60,762 nt of DNA from NCBI GenBank assembly GCA_009602725.1, contig WELB01000020.1, positions 377,461 through 438,222 on the forward strand, written 5' to 3'. Made by a program: the position numbers and the translations under genes. Positions 33,801 through 44,514 of this stretch are shown in pieces (the first letter of the stretch is position 1; each line of letters opens with the position of its first letter). The notes under the pieces were generated by a model, which was not told where the DNA came from, did no database searches, and saw only the letters and a program-made list of their open reading frames with translations. Source of the stretch: Spirogloea muscicola (taxonomy: Eukaryota; Streptophyta; Zygnematophyceae; Spirogloeales; Spirogloeaceae).

Positions 33801-34350
33801 GACGAGGTCATTCCCGCCCACGTCCCCGCGGCAGCCCCTTGCTGGGGCTTAAGCCAGAGCCTGGTCGCATGTGCCTGCATGGCCTGCGGGGTGCGCTATC
33901 GGACGGCCGTCTGAATTGAGCCTCCCGATGCCCGCCGCTGTCAGTCGCCGCGAGCGCTTGCGAGTCCGGCGCGGCTGCGGGCGTGCCTGTGCTGTGTAAG
34001 CGTCTGCGCTCGCGCATGGGCAGTGCTCTGAGTGGGAGCTGCCGGGTAGTAGCCGGACTGCCCAATTGTGCATCTGCGCCGGGGTCCAGTGAGAAGTTGC
34101 GGGAAATCAGATGAGGAAGAGAATGTCATATATCAGACCTCTGTGACGGTCCACGTGCAGCGCCTCCGCTCACCCTCGCAAGCTGCTCAATAAAGCGCAA
34201 TCCATTTGACTTGCCTCTCTGCAAGAGGCTAATTAGCCCAGGTTTCAGTGGCAGACAAGGGATAAACTCAGACCGAAGACGAACCGCAATTCGACTGCCT
34301 GATTACTACTTCTGACTAAGACGCCAGACAACTGAGCTGTGGCAGCTTGC

Positions 34351-37300
34351 ATGCGTTGTCCACCGCAGCTTGGTTCTAGGAGGCGCTTGTCGGCCAGTAC
34401 AATGTCGTCGCTCAGCGCTGCCGCACTCCCTGGGCTCGCGGACACTGTATGGGGCCAGAAGGATCTACGGCCCAAGTTTCCGAAGCTGGAGAAGAACGAG
34501 GTGGCTGATGTCGTCGTCGTGGGCGCGGGCATTGCTGGGCTGAGCATTGCTTACAACCTCGTGCGCTCTGGCAAGTCCGTTGTGGTCCTTGAGTACCGCG
34601 TGCGAGGTAAGCAACATCCACCAATTCGGTTCAGTTTTGCTGTGGATGCTCCACACTCTTGCTAAGGCCAAGGGCTTGCTTTACTTGTCGCAAAGTACAT
34701 GCTGGCGAAGCTCCATCATGATCCAGTACTAAGAAATGAATCAAGAAGAAACTGTCAAGCTCAAAGACGGCAGAAGGCCCAAAGAAACTCCATGGTATTA
34801 TGATGGCTGCTTGCCGTGTGCCTGTTCTTGCCTGATGGAGCAGCATGATTCAGCTCATGAGTGGCAGGTCATGCTCATGAGGCAGGCTAGGTTAGCTTGA
34901 GTATGAATGTTTGTGATGATAACATTGTAGGTATGACAGGACATCATACTGCACTCGAGCTGCTTGCAGGGGCTGGTCAGACGGGTCGGACCACGGCGCA
35001 CCTGATGCCATGGAACGACGACTACTACTACATGCTAGAGAAGGAGTTTGGGACCTCCAAGACATGGCTTGTTGGTGATAGCCACCGGCAGGCCATTGAC
35101 TGGATTGAGCGTGTCTGCAAGGAAGAGGGCATTGACTGCAACTTCAAGCGCTTGGATGGTTATTTGTTTGCAAATGATGACAGCAGTGACACGCTGCAGA
35201 AGCTCCAGCAGGTCATAATTGCCCACAGTTGCTTCTATGTTTGCTAAACCAGGATAGCTGTGGACACAAGTGTGCTAGCAGCGTGCGGCATATGCTCAGA
35301 CTCTGGAAGGCGATTCACAGCTGCACATGTGGCACTTTGGTGAATGCTGCTATGCCTTACCAAGCATTGCCTGCGCAAGCCATGGCTGGGAGCAGGAGTT
35401 TGAGGCAAGCAAGCGCGCCGGTCATGAGGACATCACCATGGAGGTCTTTGATGGCAAGGATCCCTCGCTCGGCAAGATGACCCATGCCGTCCGCTTTCCA
35501 AGGGCTGCAGACTTCCACCCTCTCATGTATGTAGACTCTGAGGGGCTGACACTCTGTGGGTCATGCTTGAAGGTCTGGGCAATGCACAGGCACAGGAGCA
35601 GCTGCCCATCCTAATACTTACAGTCTGGACTCAGGTCTAAGATGACATGGCCCTTTACATGCCCTTGCAGAAGGGTGCCAATACGAGGCACTTATGCAAG
35701 TCATCAATGCATGCTCAAATTTCAAAATTGGTAGCCCTTGTAGGACTCCGTGGGCTGGGCATACTAGTGTCAAAGCTTCGTTAATTGGTGGTTTACAGCA
35801 TGCTTCCCTCCTCGTGGCAGGTATATTGATGGGCTGGCAGACGCATTTGTTAGACATGGGGGCAAGATATTTGAGCAGAGCAGAGTGAAGAGCCAGGAGA
35901 ACAGCAGCGTGACAACCGAGGATGGTTTCCGTGTGGATGCCAAGGACGTGGTGCTCGCTACCAACTCACCAATCAACCACAACCTGGCCATACACGCCCG
36001 CCAGGCGGCGTATCGCAGCTATGTCGTGGGGCTACGCGTGGCCAAGGGCTCTACCAAGTAAGAGGTAGATGTAATGTTGAGGCTTATGCTTGCTGTAGGC
36101 CATGTGAAGAGGAAAGCTTTTGATAAACTGCCGCTGAGTGACAAGTGCTCCAGGTGCTCCAACTATAGGCACTTTGTGTCAATGCAGCTGTCAGTGCACG
36201 AACTAAACGAGCCCATTCCACCTGAAAAATTGTTATATGCATTTGCATTGTATAGTGATAGCTGGATGGAGACAGTGCAATGCATAAGTCATGACTGGCA
36301 TGACTCAAGCCATGAAAGTCTGAATCTCAAGAGTAACGTGGCCATTCTGCCCCAGGTCGGCGGATTGGTGGAGCACGGCATCACCATACCACTACGTGCG
36401 GATTGAGGAGAAGGCTGATCATGACGTGCTGGTCGTTGGTGGAGGCGACCATCCTTGCGGCGCGCGACAAGACTCGTACCCCAATGTATGGAATGATCTC
36501 GAAGAGTGGGCTCGGTCGCGGTGGTCACATGCCGGGGAAGTGCTCTACCGCTGGAGTGGGGAGGTATTGCACTCGGTCACTGGGCATGCACTTGCCCAAC
36601 TTCATTGAGATGTTGAGATGTAACTGCCGCTGCACAGAGTGCCTAGCCAGGCTTTTGGAACCAGCCATGCTCTGCAGTGTCATGTGTAATACTGTAACGA
36701 GGACAGGATGATGGTTGAATTGCGTCCAACACTTGGCCTCTTGTACTGCATAGGTTTATGAACCCATTGACAAGCTCCACCTACTTGGACGAGATCCTCT
36801 TCACCCCCCAGGCAACACGTACATTGCAACGGGTATCTTTCCGTCAAGCTGGGCAGCACAGATCACAAGAGTGCTCCTTGATAATCATGTTTGCTGCAGC
36901 TTAGAGAAGCCACGGCTTCTTTCGCCCACACATGCTGTTAGTGACCGGGGTCTCAACTTGTGCTTTGTCCAACAAGCCAAGCTCTGTGCAGGGTGCATGA
37001 GGCTCAATGTCTTCAGCAAGGTCGGCATGCAGGGGACAGCGGTGAGGGCATGACAGGAGGCACCATCGCAGGAATGGTCATCAGCGACCTCATCAGTGGG
37101 AGAAATAACCCGTGGGCAGAGCTGTACGACCCTACCAGGCTTCCTCCTCTATCCATGGAGACGGCACAAAGTGAGGGTGAAGTGGCGATGCACACAATGC
37201 AGGTAAAACATCAACCATCACTTAGTCTGCTGTGACAGAGGCAACTTCTATAAGGATGCATCTGATGAGCTATACTAGCTGATATTGCCCTTTTCATACT

Positions 37301-37786
37301 CGTATGTGTCACTAAATCTCAGCTGAGTGTTGCAATGGGTGCAGGGTTACTCGGATGTCCTACCTGGGAAGGGAACTGACATTGCAGCAATTGAGGACCT
37401 TGTACCTTGCTCTGGTGGTATTATGCAACAGGGGCTGAAGAAGGTCGCTGTATACAAAGATGAGAGTGGCACTGTCCACCGTCGGTCTGGTACGTGAATC
37501 ACAAATTGGCTGAGCATCCTGCTCTAAGTGGGATTTCCAGCAGAACTGCAGGCTATTGCTGTTAGTACACCTAGTTTGCTTTGGTAATCAGAAGAGTGCA
37601 AGTTGGTACTTAGTAGTATGATCCTAATGAAAATTCTGTTATGCAGCGGTGTGCCCCCACATGAAGTGCATAGTCCAATGGAATCCCCTGGAGAAGACTT
37701 TCGATTGCCCTTGCCATGGCTCGGCCTTTGATCCTTACGGTCGCATGATCAATGGCCCAGCCAAAGCTGACCTTTCTCCCATCTAA
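34351..37786 (+). CDS. FAD-dependent oxidoreductase with C-terminal Rieske [2Fe-2S] domain, copy 2
   Basis: Tandem paralogue of 28564-31800. Nine exons: 34351-34606, 34970-35211, 35396-35526, 35821-36057, 36356-36563, 36754-36832, 37033-37202, 37345-37489, 37647-37786; 1608 nt, 535 residues. The start at 34351 gives a short basic leader (MRCPPQLGSRRRLSAS); a second ATG at 34402 is possible. FAD motif GAGIAG is at about 58-63. The Rieske ligands Cys492, His494, Cys510 and His513 are all present (CPH, CPCH). Exons of 237, 170 and 145 nt are identical in length to their partners in copy 1. Copy 2 has two introns that copy 1 lacks (34607-34969 and 36564-36753), and copy 1 has one in its leader that copy 2 lacks. 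In copy 2 the block EPIDKLHLLGRDP keeps the family-like EPxDxL, whereas copy 1 has HPTDMLGFYGLNP. The two may therefore differ in substrate. Confidence 0.92.
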
Positions 37787-38342
37787 GCAGCCCATTGATC
37801 AGGCCTTATCAGCACTCTCACAGCAGTAGACCTGTTCTCAGAAGCCAACTAGTCTGGTCCGCCAGCTGAGCGTGACTATCAACAAGCGTCTCAGCCGACG
37901 CATATTGCACAACTCTCAGGCTCGCCATTGTAGCAAACATGCTCGCACCATGCGGTGGTAGGAATATATATGGAACATTGTGGAGTAGATACTTCACACC
38001 TTCAGACTTTGCACACAATGCCATCTAATGCACATTATAGTGAAGTCCTGACCTGCTAGGGATATGTGGTCGTGGACCACATTGGTTTCCCAACATGTTT
38101 GATTAGTACCCATCCTTCTCATCGCCGGTCGCTCCTGTCTCTCACATCGAAGCACATACTATGCCGTCGCTTTTCCGTCTGCCATTCGGTGGAGGTGGTG
38201 GTGCTCGCAACGAGCCTCACTGAGCCCCGCAGCGAAGCTCGCCGATGCATGCAGCACATGGACACCGCCAGCAATTGGCTCGTGGTATGCATTCAATGCC
38301 AGCTTATAAAGGTCTGAGAGCGCGCGCCGCCCGCTCGGCTGC

Positions 38343-38381
<39 letters not shown>

Positions 38382-38680
38382 ATTGGCTGGTTGAGAAGGA
38401 AGACCATCAGCTAGCTTGTCATGGCGCCCTTCGGCCCCCGCCCTCCCCTCGCGCTCCGTCTCCCCTCTCCATTTTTAATTACCCCTCTCCCCGCTTTTAC
38501 ATGGAAGCCATTACCTATCCTCTGCCCGTCCGCAGGCTCCTCCCTCCCCTCGGGCCCCGCTCTCCCTCCCCTCGCCACTCCTCCAGCACCCCCCTCCCCT
38601 CAAACACCTCAATCCGTTACCAGGGCGCTCTCTTTTTCCCTTTCGAAGAGGGGAAGGTGAGGGCAGCGATATTGTCACAG
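37787..38680. other. Intergenic, with a (CGG)n run
   Basis: No gene recognised. Contains 3' UTR of the FAD-Rieske copy 2 and probably the promoter of the CCCH gene. C-rich pyrimidine tracts lie at 38430-38600. Confidence 0.45.
38345..38382. repeat. (CGG)n trinucleotide repeat, about 12 units
   Basis: Uninterrupted CGG/GGC run in non-coding DNA. Confidence 0.95.
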
Positions 38681-38699
38681 GTCATCGCCCCGCCGACGC

Positions 38700-38775
38700 C
38701 GCCGCCGCCGCCGCCGAGAACGGCACCGGGAACGGCGCCGGGAATGGCGTCGGGGATGGCGCCGGGAATGCCGCC
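38700..38775 (+). repeat. 12-bp minisatellite, about 5 units, perhaps coding
   Basis: A GCC run is followed by variants of CGGGAATGGCGC. In one frame it reads NGTGNGAGNGVGDGAGN. It ends 48 bp before the gap, so it may be part of the CCCH protein N terminus. Confidence 0.6.
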
Positions 38776-38823
38776 ACGCCGGGCGGCGGGCTGAGCGCCG
38801 CGGTGCGGCGCGCGGCAGTGCGC

Positions 38824-39587
38824 NNNNNNNNNNNNNNNNNNNNNNNNNNNNNNNNNNNNNNNNNNNNNNNNNNNNNNNNNNNNNNNNNNNNNNNNNNNNN
38901 NNNNNNNNNNNNNNNNNNNNNNNNNNNNNNNNNNNNNNNNNNNNNNNNNNNNNNNNNNNNNNNNNNNNNNNNNNNNNNNNNNNNNNNNNNNNNNNNNNNN
39001 NNNNNNNNNNNNNNNNNNNNNNNNNNNNNNNNNNNNNNNNNNNNNNNNNNNNNNNNNNNNNNNNNNNNNNNNNNNNNNNNNNNNNNNNNNNNNNNNNNNN
39101 NNNNNNNNNNNNNNNNNNNNNNNNNNNNNNNNNNNNNNNNNNNNNNNNNNNNNNNNNNNNNNNNNNNNNNNNNNNNNNNNNNNNNNNNNNNNNNNNNNNN
39201 NNNNNNNNNNNNNNNNNNNNNNNNNNNNNNNNNNNNNNNNNNNNNNNNNNNNNNNNNNNNNNNNNNNNNNNNNNNNNNNNNNNNNNNNNNNNNNNNNNNN
39301 NNNNNNNNNNNNNNNNNNNNNNNNNNNNNNNNNNNNNNNNNNNNNNNNNNNNNNNNNNNNNNNNNNNNNNNNNNNNNNNNNNNNNNNNNNNNNNNNNNNN
39401 NNNNNNNNNNNNNNNNNNNNNNNNNNNNNNNNNNNNNNNNNNNNNNNNNNNNNNNNNNNNNNNNNNNNNNNNNNNNNNNNNNNNNNNNNNNNNNNNNNNN
39501 NNNNNNNNNNNNNNNNNNNNNNNNNNNNNNNNNNNNNNNNNNNNNNNNNNNNNNNNNNNNNNNNNNNNNNNNNNNNNNNNNNNNNNN
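38824..39587. other. Assembly gap (764 N)
   Basis: Unknown bases that remove the N-terminal part of the CCCH zinc-finger gene. Confidence 0.99.
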
Positions 39588-41429
39588 TACTCGACCGACG
39601 AGTTCCGCATGTTCAGCTTCAAGGTGCGCCCGTGCTCGCGCGCGTACAGCCACGACTGGACCGAGTGCCCGTTCGTGCACCCCGGCGAGAACGCGCGCCG
39701 CCGCGACCCCCGCCGCTTCCACTACTCCTGCGTCCCCTGCCCCGACTTCCGCAAGGGCGCCTGCCGCCGCGGCGACGCCTGCGAGTACGCCCATGGCGTC
39801 TTCGAGTGCTGGCTGCACCCCGCGCAGTACCGCACCAGGTCCGTCGTCGGACCGCTCCCCACCTTGCCGTCTGCTCGCTGTGTGACGCCGTGGTCATTGC
39901 CTCCATAGGTCTGCTCATCGGCGCTGCGTCAGGTCAGGTGCCGGCGTCCTCATGACTGGCAGAGCGCCGACCTTCCCATGTCACCACAGTTGCGGTCGTG
40001 CTACCAGCTGACTCCTTCCCTCCCTCCTCCCTCCAGGCTGTGCAAGGACGGCACGGGTTGTGCGCGGCGGGTGTGCTTCTTCGCGCACACGTCGGAGGAG
40101 CTGCGGCCGCTGTACTCAGCGGCCGGCACGGGCCTGGCAACGGCCATGGCGGCGGCGGCGGCGGCGTCGCCGCGCTCCACCTCGCCCATGGACATGCGCT
40201 CGCTGTCGCCGCCGCTGCCGCTGCAGCTCGTGGGCCCGGGCTCGCCAGGAGGCAGCAGCTGTGGCGGCTTGTCACCGCCCATGTCCCCGAGTGCTGCGGC
40301 TGCCGCTGCCGCGTCCCATCCACTGGGGGCCATGCTCGGCGGCGGTGGCGGCCCCCCCCCACCTCTGCACCTGCCGGCGGCGCTGGCGACCAGCCGCTTG
40401 CGTGCGGCGCTGCACGCCCGCGACCTCGCCGCGCAGGAGGAGGCCATCCAGCTCGAAGCCGACCTGCTCGCCGCCGAGTACTACCAGCTGTCGTCGCAGG
40501 CGCGTATGGTGGCCGCCACCAAGGCCGCTGCCGAGAGCTCAGCCGCCAGCAGCCCCACGGCAGCGGCAGCGGGAGGCAGGCGGGGCAAGGAAGCATATGC
40601 CAGCCTCGGCCTGCAGATTCCTCCGCCGCTCGGCGGTGCGGCCGGCGGCAGCGCTGGCGGCCTCGACGACTACTACCTGGACAGCCTGCAGCGCGCACCC
40701 AATAGCCCGCTGAGCCCCTCAGCGCACCGTGCTTTCTCGCCCTTCTCGCCTGTGAGCTCCAATGGCGGAGGCGGCGGCGGCGGCGCACCCACGGCCGCAG
40801 GCTCCCTGCGGCGCTACAACAGCGCCACCTTTGACCATCTGGACTCGCGCTTGCCAATCGGCGGCAATGGCAGCGGGGGTGGTGGCGGCGGCGGGCTACA
40901 CGGGGCAGGGGCGCTGCCACTATCACCTGTTTCGGCCACTACTGCGCACTCGGCGGTGACGGCGGCGCTCAGCGCACGCCGCACAGCATCTGTGCGGCGG
41001 ACCGGCAGCAGCGCCGCGTCGGCGGCTGCAGACTGGGCCAGCCCCCGGGAGCGGGAGCGCGCTGCGTCGCCCCTCAGCGGGGGCGGCGGCAGCAGCCGCA
41101 AGGCTGGCGTCAGTGGCCACGTCGAGTGGGTCAGCACAGCGGTGGTTGGAGGAGCGACGGCCAGTATGCTGAGCCCATCCCGACGATCGGCAGAATGGGC
41201 CTATCCGGCCAGCAGATCAGACTGGGGTGTCGAGAAGGGCAGTGCGGCCCTGCCTCAAACACCACCAGCAGCAGCGACCGGCGGCGGCGGCGGCGGCACA
41301 GCTGGAGGTGGGGGGGGTCACGGCGGTGGCGGCCATGCCTTCCGTCGCACTGCGTCGCTGCCACTGAAGAGCGTGCTGCCCGAGGAGCCAGACCTATCCT
41401 GGGTGCAGAAGCTCGTCAAGGAGGGCTAG
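39588..41429 (+). CDS. RR-type tandem CCCH zinc-finger protein (plant RR-TZF family), 5' partial
   Basis: Plant-specific RNA-binding regulator class; relatives act in mRNA decay or translation control, often in cytoplasmic granules. Two visible exons: 39588-39838 and 40037-41429 (stop TAG). The leading Arg-rich finger has C-x5-H-x4-C-x3-H spacing ([16 protein letters not shown]), then [20 protein letters not shown] with C-x7-C-x5-C-x3-H, then [16 protein letters not shown] with C-x5-C-x4-C-x3-H. All ligands are present and the spacings equal those of plant RR-TZF proteins. The remaining 430 or so residues are low complexity: Ala, Ser and Gly runs with MDMRSLSPP and [10 protein letters not shown]. 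The C terminus has [20 protein letters not shown] and WVQKLVKEG; the [13 protein letters not shown] motif is known from land-plant homologues. The N terminus is in the gap. A possible upstream coding piece is 38683-38823, an Ala-rich run then ENGTGNGAGNGVGDGAG. Confidence 0.93.
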
Positions 41430-43134
41430 CCTGGTACATGCCGGCGCTACTCCGGACCAAGTCCAAGACTGTGCCGGTGGCGGACCTTGCTTGTACAGGA
41501 GCAGCGGGCATTGCTTGCAGCCGCACAATGTCGGGCGCCAGCCAGCAGGAGGATATGATTGTCTTTGGGTCCCATCCAAAACTTCCTTTTGGCCCGGCCT
41601 TCTCATTGCAGTTACTGCAATGCGCGCTTTTACCTTGCCAACAATTAGCTTGCTAGAGTGAACCTTGCCGCCCTTGTCCTGAAGCAGCAAGCCACGTAGA
41701 CGGGCCCGCTGCAAGCAACAGGAGGCGTTTCTCTGGGCTTTTCAATGCCTCTTGCGAGGGCAGGTTAGTCCTCCTCTGTCCATTCCTTATGCATGCCAAA
41801 TTGCACTATTGCTACAATGTCTGTCGTAACGCTCATTATATGTATCGTAGATCCGCACAAGAGATCCTGATCAGTTACTATTGCGTACACATGAAGGTGC
41901 TTGTTGAGTATTGTCGGCTGGTCAAGTCCGTCTTTACGGTCTGACTGGACAATGTCTAGTGAGCCTTTATTGAACAACTCATGGGCTATAGAAGAAGCAT
42001 GTTGCAACAGATGACTCCCACTCATGAGGTGATAATGCGCCTGATGTTGCAGCAGGAACAGTCACCAATAGTATTAGGATCTCTGTGAAGGCAGAATGTG
42101 TCATTGGGAGAGTGACAAGGGGGGAAAATGCTGCGGGCTGCCATTGTTGTTGCTGCTTGCCGCTACAGACGCTGCCTACCACTCATCTCTGTACCAAGAA
42201 TATGTCTCATTCCAATTCTTTCATTATCCCTCATTCAGGCTGCTGCCCCTGCTTGCTCTATTCTTTAGCAAATTATCTGGCCTAGCCAGATCATATCACC
42301 TTTTTTCAATTAGCGTGGCAAGCAACATGGGTTTGTAGCTGCAGTGCTTGCTTCAGATTTGACTGCCCCTCTCCTGCGGCTCTTGTTGACTTAATTTGTG
42401 ATGTGCAACCTGGCTGACTGCAAATGCGTGTCAGTAAATTTCTCTTGTTCCTTCAAAGGGTCCAATATCCCGAGTGCCCAAGTCCCTGGCGCGTTTGCTA
42501 TAGCGGGCTGTGGGGGTGCCAGGACATTGAAATTGGTTGGGTTTGGGCGCATGTGCTGTCTGAGAAGCAAGCTTGATGCCTTATGTTGTATCACATCTGC
42601 CTACTATCCATGTATGCCAGGTGACCGTCATGATGCTTGTAGGTAGTACACCTGAAGCCCAGTGTGATCAATGCAAGCTTAGTACAAGCAATGCCTCAAC
42701 TTGGAGAGAAATTTGTGACAGACCATCGCTTGAGGACCAGGTGTGCTACTGTTTGCAGTCTCTAGTCGGAGTTGAATGCAGCATCTCTTGTAGATGTACG
42801 AAATTGCGCCCTTGGTATGTCATGATGTTGCTAAGCTAAGAGGGTCGTTGAAGACGTCTTTGATCACATATGAAGATGTTACAAGACCCAAACATACAGA
42901 TCCCATACGGTGACCAAGCTCAAGAAGATTCGTTCAGTGCCGGTTTGCAGTAAATCTCGAGGGTTTGAAATGGGCTGACGGACAATTGTGTGCACGAAGG
43001 CGCAAGCGCCGTTTGAAGGGAGAGGCTATCCTCTCCGAAGCGCGTCTGCCGTCTAGTATCGTTCGTCGATCGCCGTCAACGTTGAGGTTGCAGCGTTTGA
43101 CGGCGGGCCCTTTCGGGATGCGAGCGCGCCGCCG
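41430..43134. other. Intergenic, CCCH gene 3' flank
   Basis: No gene recognised; only short ORFs. The first several hundred bases are probably 3' UTR. Confidence 0.45.
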
Positions 43135-43202
43135 CACGTGCTAGCGGTTGCCGGCCGGCGGCCTCGGCGCGCCGCGGACGCACGTGTGCCGGCCGCCACG
43201 TG
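43135..43202. promoter_or_regulatory. Three CACGTG boxes upstream of the pyruvate kinase-like gene
   Basis: CACGTG at 43135-43140, 43181-43186 and 43197-43202, about 350 bp upstream of the ATG at 43550. Three copies in 68 bp is dense even for GC-rich DNA. Possible G-box cluster; function inferred only. Confidence 0.4.
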
Positions 43203-43329
43203 GCGTAAGCCGGCGGCGCGCCCCCCCCCCCCCCAGGCCCCCTCCTTCGTTCCGGCCATCTGCAGATGTGGGTAGGCATACTTTTGCCCTCCCCAATCCA
43301 AATCTGGAGATGTGTAGACTCTTTGGCCC

Positions 43330-43385
43330 ATCGCCCCAGCTGGGCTGGCTTTTCACCAGCCTCGAAGACCATCACTTCCAAGCTT
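43330..43385 (+). repeat. Hairpin module in the promoter region of the pyruvate kinase-like gene
   Basis: Contains CAGCTGGGCTGGCTTTTCAC, CAGCCTCGAAGACCATCACT and TCCAAGCTTG. Same module as in the LINE-rich blocks, here isolated. Confidence 0.55.
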
Positions 43386-43487
43386 GCTCGTGGTCGCTCA
43401 GCTCGTTTAGCTTGGAAGCCAAGCGGCCGTCTCCCAAACCGCCGCCAGAGACACCGCCCGTTTACCCCCGTCACCGCCGCCGCTGCC

Positions 43488-43518
<31 letters not shown>

Positions 43519-43549
43519 CCGGCGGCTCAGCTCAGCGCTCTGGCGCGGG

Positions 43550-43615
43550 ATGGCGGCGACCGCAGGCTTGCATTCGGCGCCCAGTCGCATCCTCCCGCCG
43601 CCGAGGGGCCGGCAG
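43550..43615 (+). CDS. Possible first exon (leader) of the pyruvate kinase-like gene
   Basis: ATG at 43550 opens MAATAGLHSAPSRILPPPRG, basic and Ser/Pro-rich with no acidic residues, like an organelle leader, ending at CGGCAG before a GTATTC donor. At least one further exon must lie between it and 44515, because the phases do not join directly. The link to the downstream gene is inference. Confidence 0.4.
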
Positions 43616-44252
43616 GTATTCCGCCATCTCTGCGGCCAGGCTTCTGGCTGCTCGTTGGACTCGACGGTGATGCCAGCTATTGATCCGCCCCGCTGATGTG
43701 ATTGTGTTGAAGAGAATCTCTGCTGCTCGTTCTATATTCCCGTCCCTTGCATCCTTGAACTCCCCTAAAGCTAACGCCATGTGCTTAAAATCACAAGTCC
43801 TGGTGATGGTTCAATTGATCGTCTTCCACAGTCCAAAATGACAAGCAAAGTTCCATCAAAGCTGCAGCATTCATCATGCCAACCCCTTGATGTCTGCGCA
43901 GACCTTGATTGCCTCATTGACAGTTGCTTTCTCATTACGTGCCTCTGCATTGTTGGTTGCAGCACTTTGTTGCAGCTTCTTGTCTTCAGCGCGTGAATCT
44001 TATGGACTTAAAGCATTGTGGGATTGCAACAGTAGAGACGTACTGCTGGTGAGACCACCAATACAAACCTCATCGCAATATTTCGGTCATAGTGTCAGGA
44101 TTTGTACAAGAGCTTTTAGTTGCAATAGACCCTGAAGCCAGGGACACACACAAGTACAATTGACTTGGGTTAGTAATAGTGTCTGTTTGCTTCTATTCCG
44201 GCCTAACGAAGATAAAAGCTGTGCAACGGGATGCAGCAGTTACAACGAGAAG

Positions 44253-44278
44253 AGACGCCTATCTGCTGATAGGCGTCT
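44253..44278. repeat. 11-bp perfect foldback with a 4-nt loop
   Basis: AGACGCCTATC at 44253-44263, loop TGCT, GATAGGCGTCT at 44268-44278. It lies about 240 bp upstream of the first firm exon of the pyruvate kinase-like gene, probably in an intron. Confidence 0.85.
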
Positions 44279-44514
44279 GATAGCTGATCTGACAAAGAGC
44301 GGCGGGCAGCTTGGCCGGGCGTCACTCCCATCCAAATTCAGGTCCTTACGAGGATTATATCACTGCCAGGCGCTTACGCACATGACTGTTTGTGTTTGAC
44401 CCGGGCGTGACTGGAAGTATATCTCACTGCATCCCTTCACGAGCTTCTTGATGATGGAAATCAGCAATTTGTCAATTGAAGGTATGATGCTGAGTGTTGT
44501 TGGTTATCTTGCAG

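Noticed and set aside
38675-39885. Long frames of 315-378 codons across the N gap
   Set aside because: Most of each frame is N. They are artefacts of translating unknown bases.
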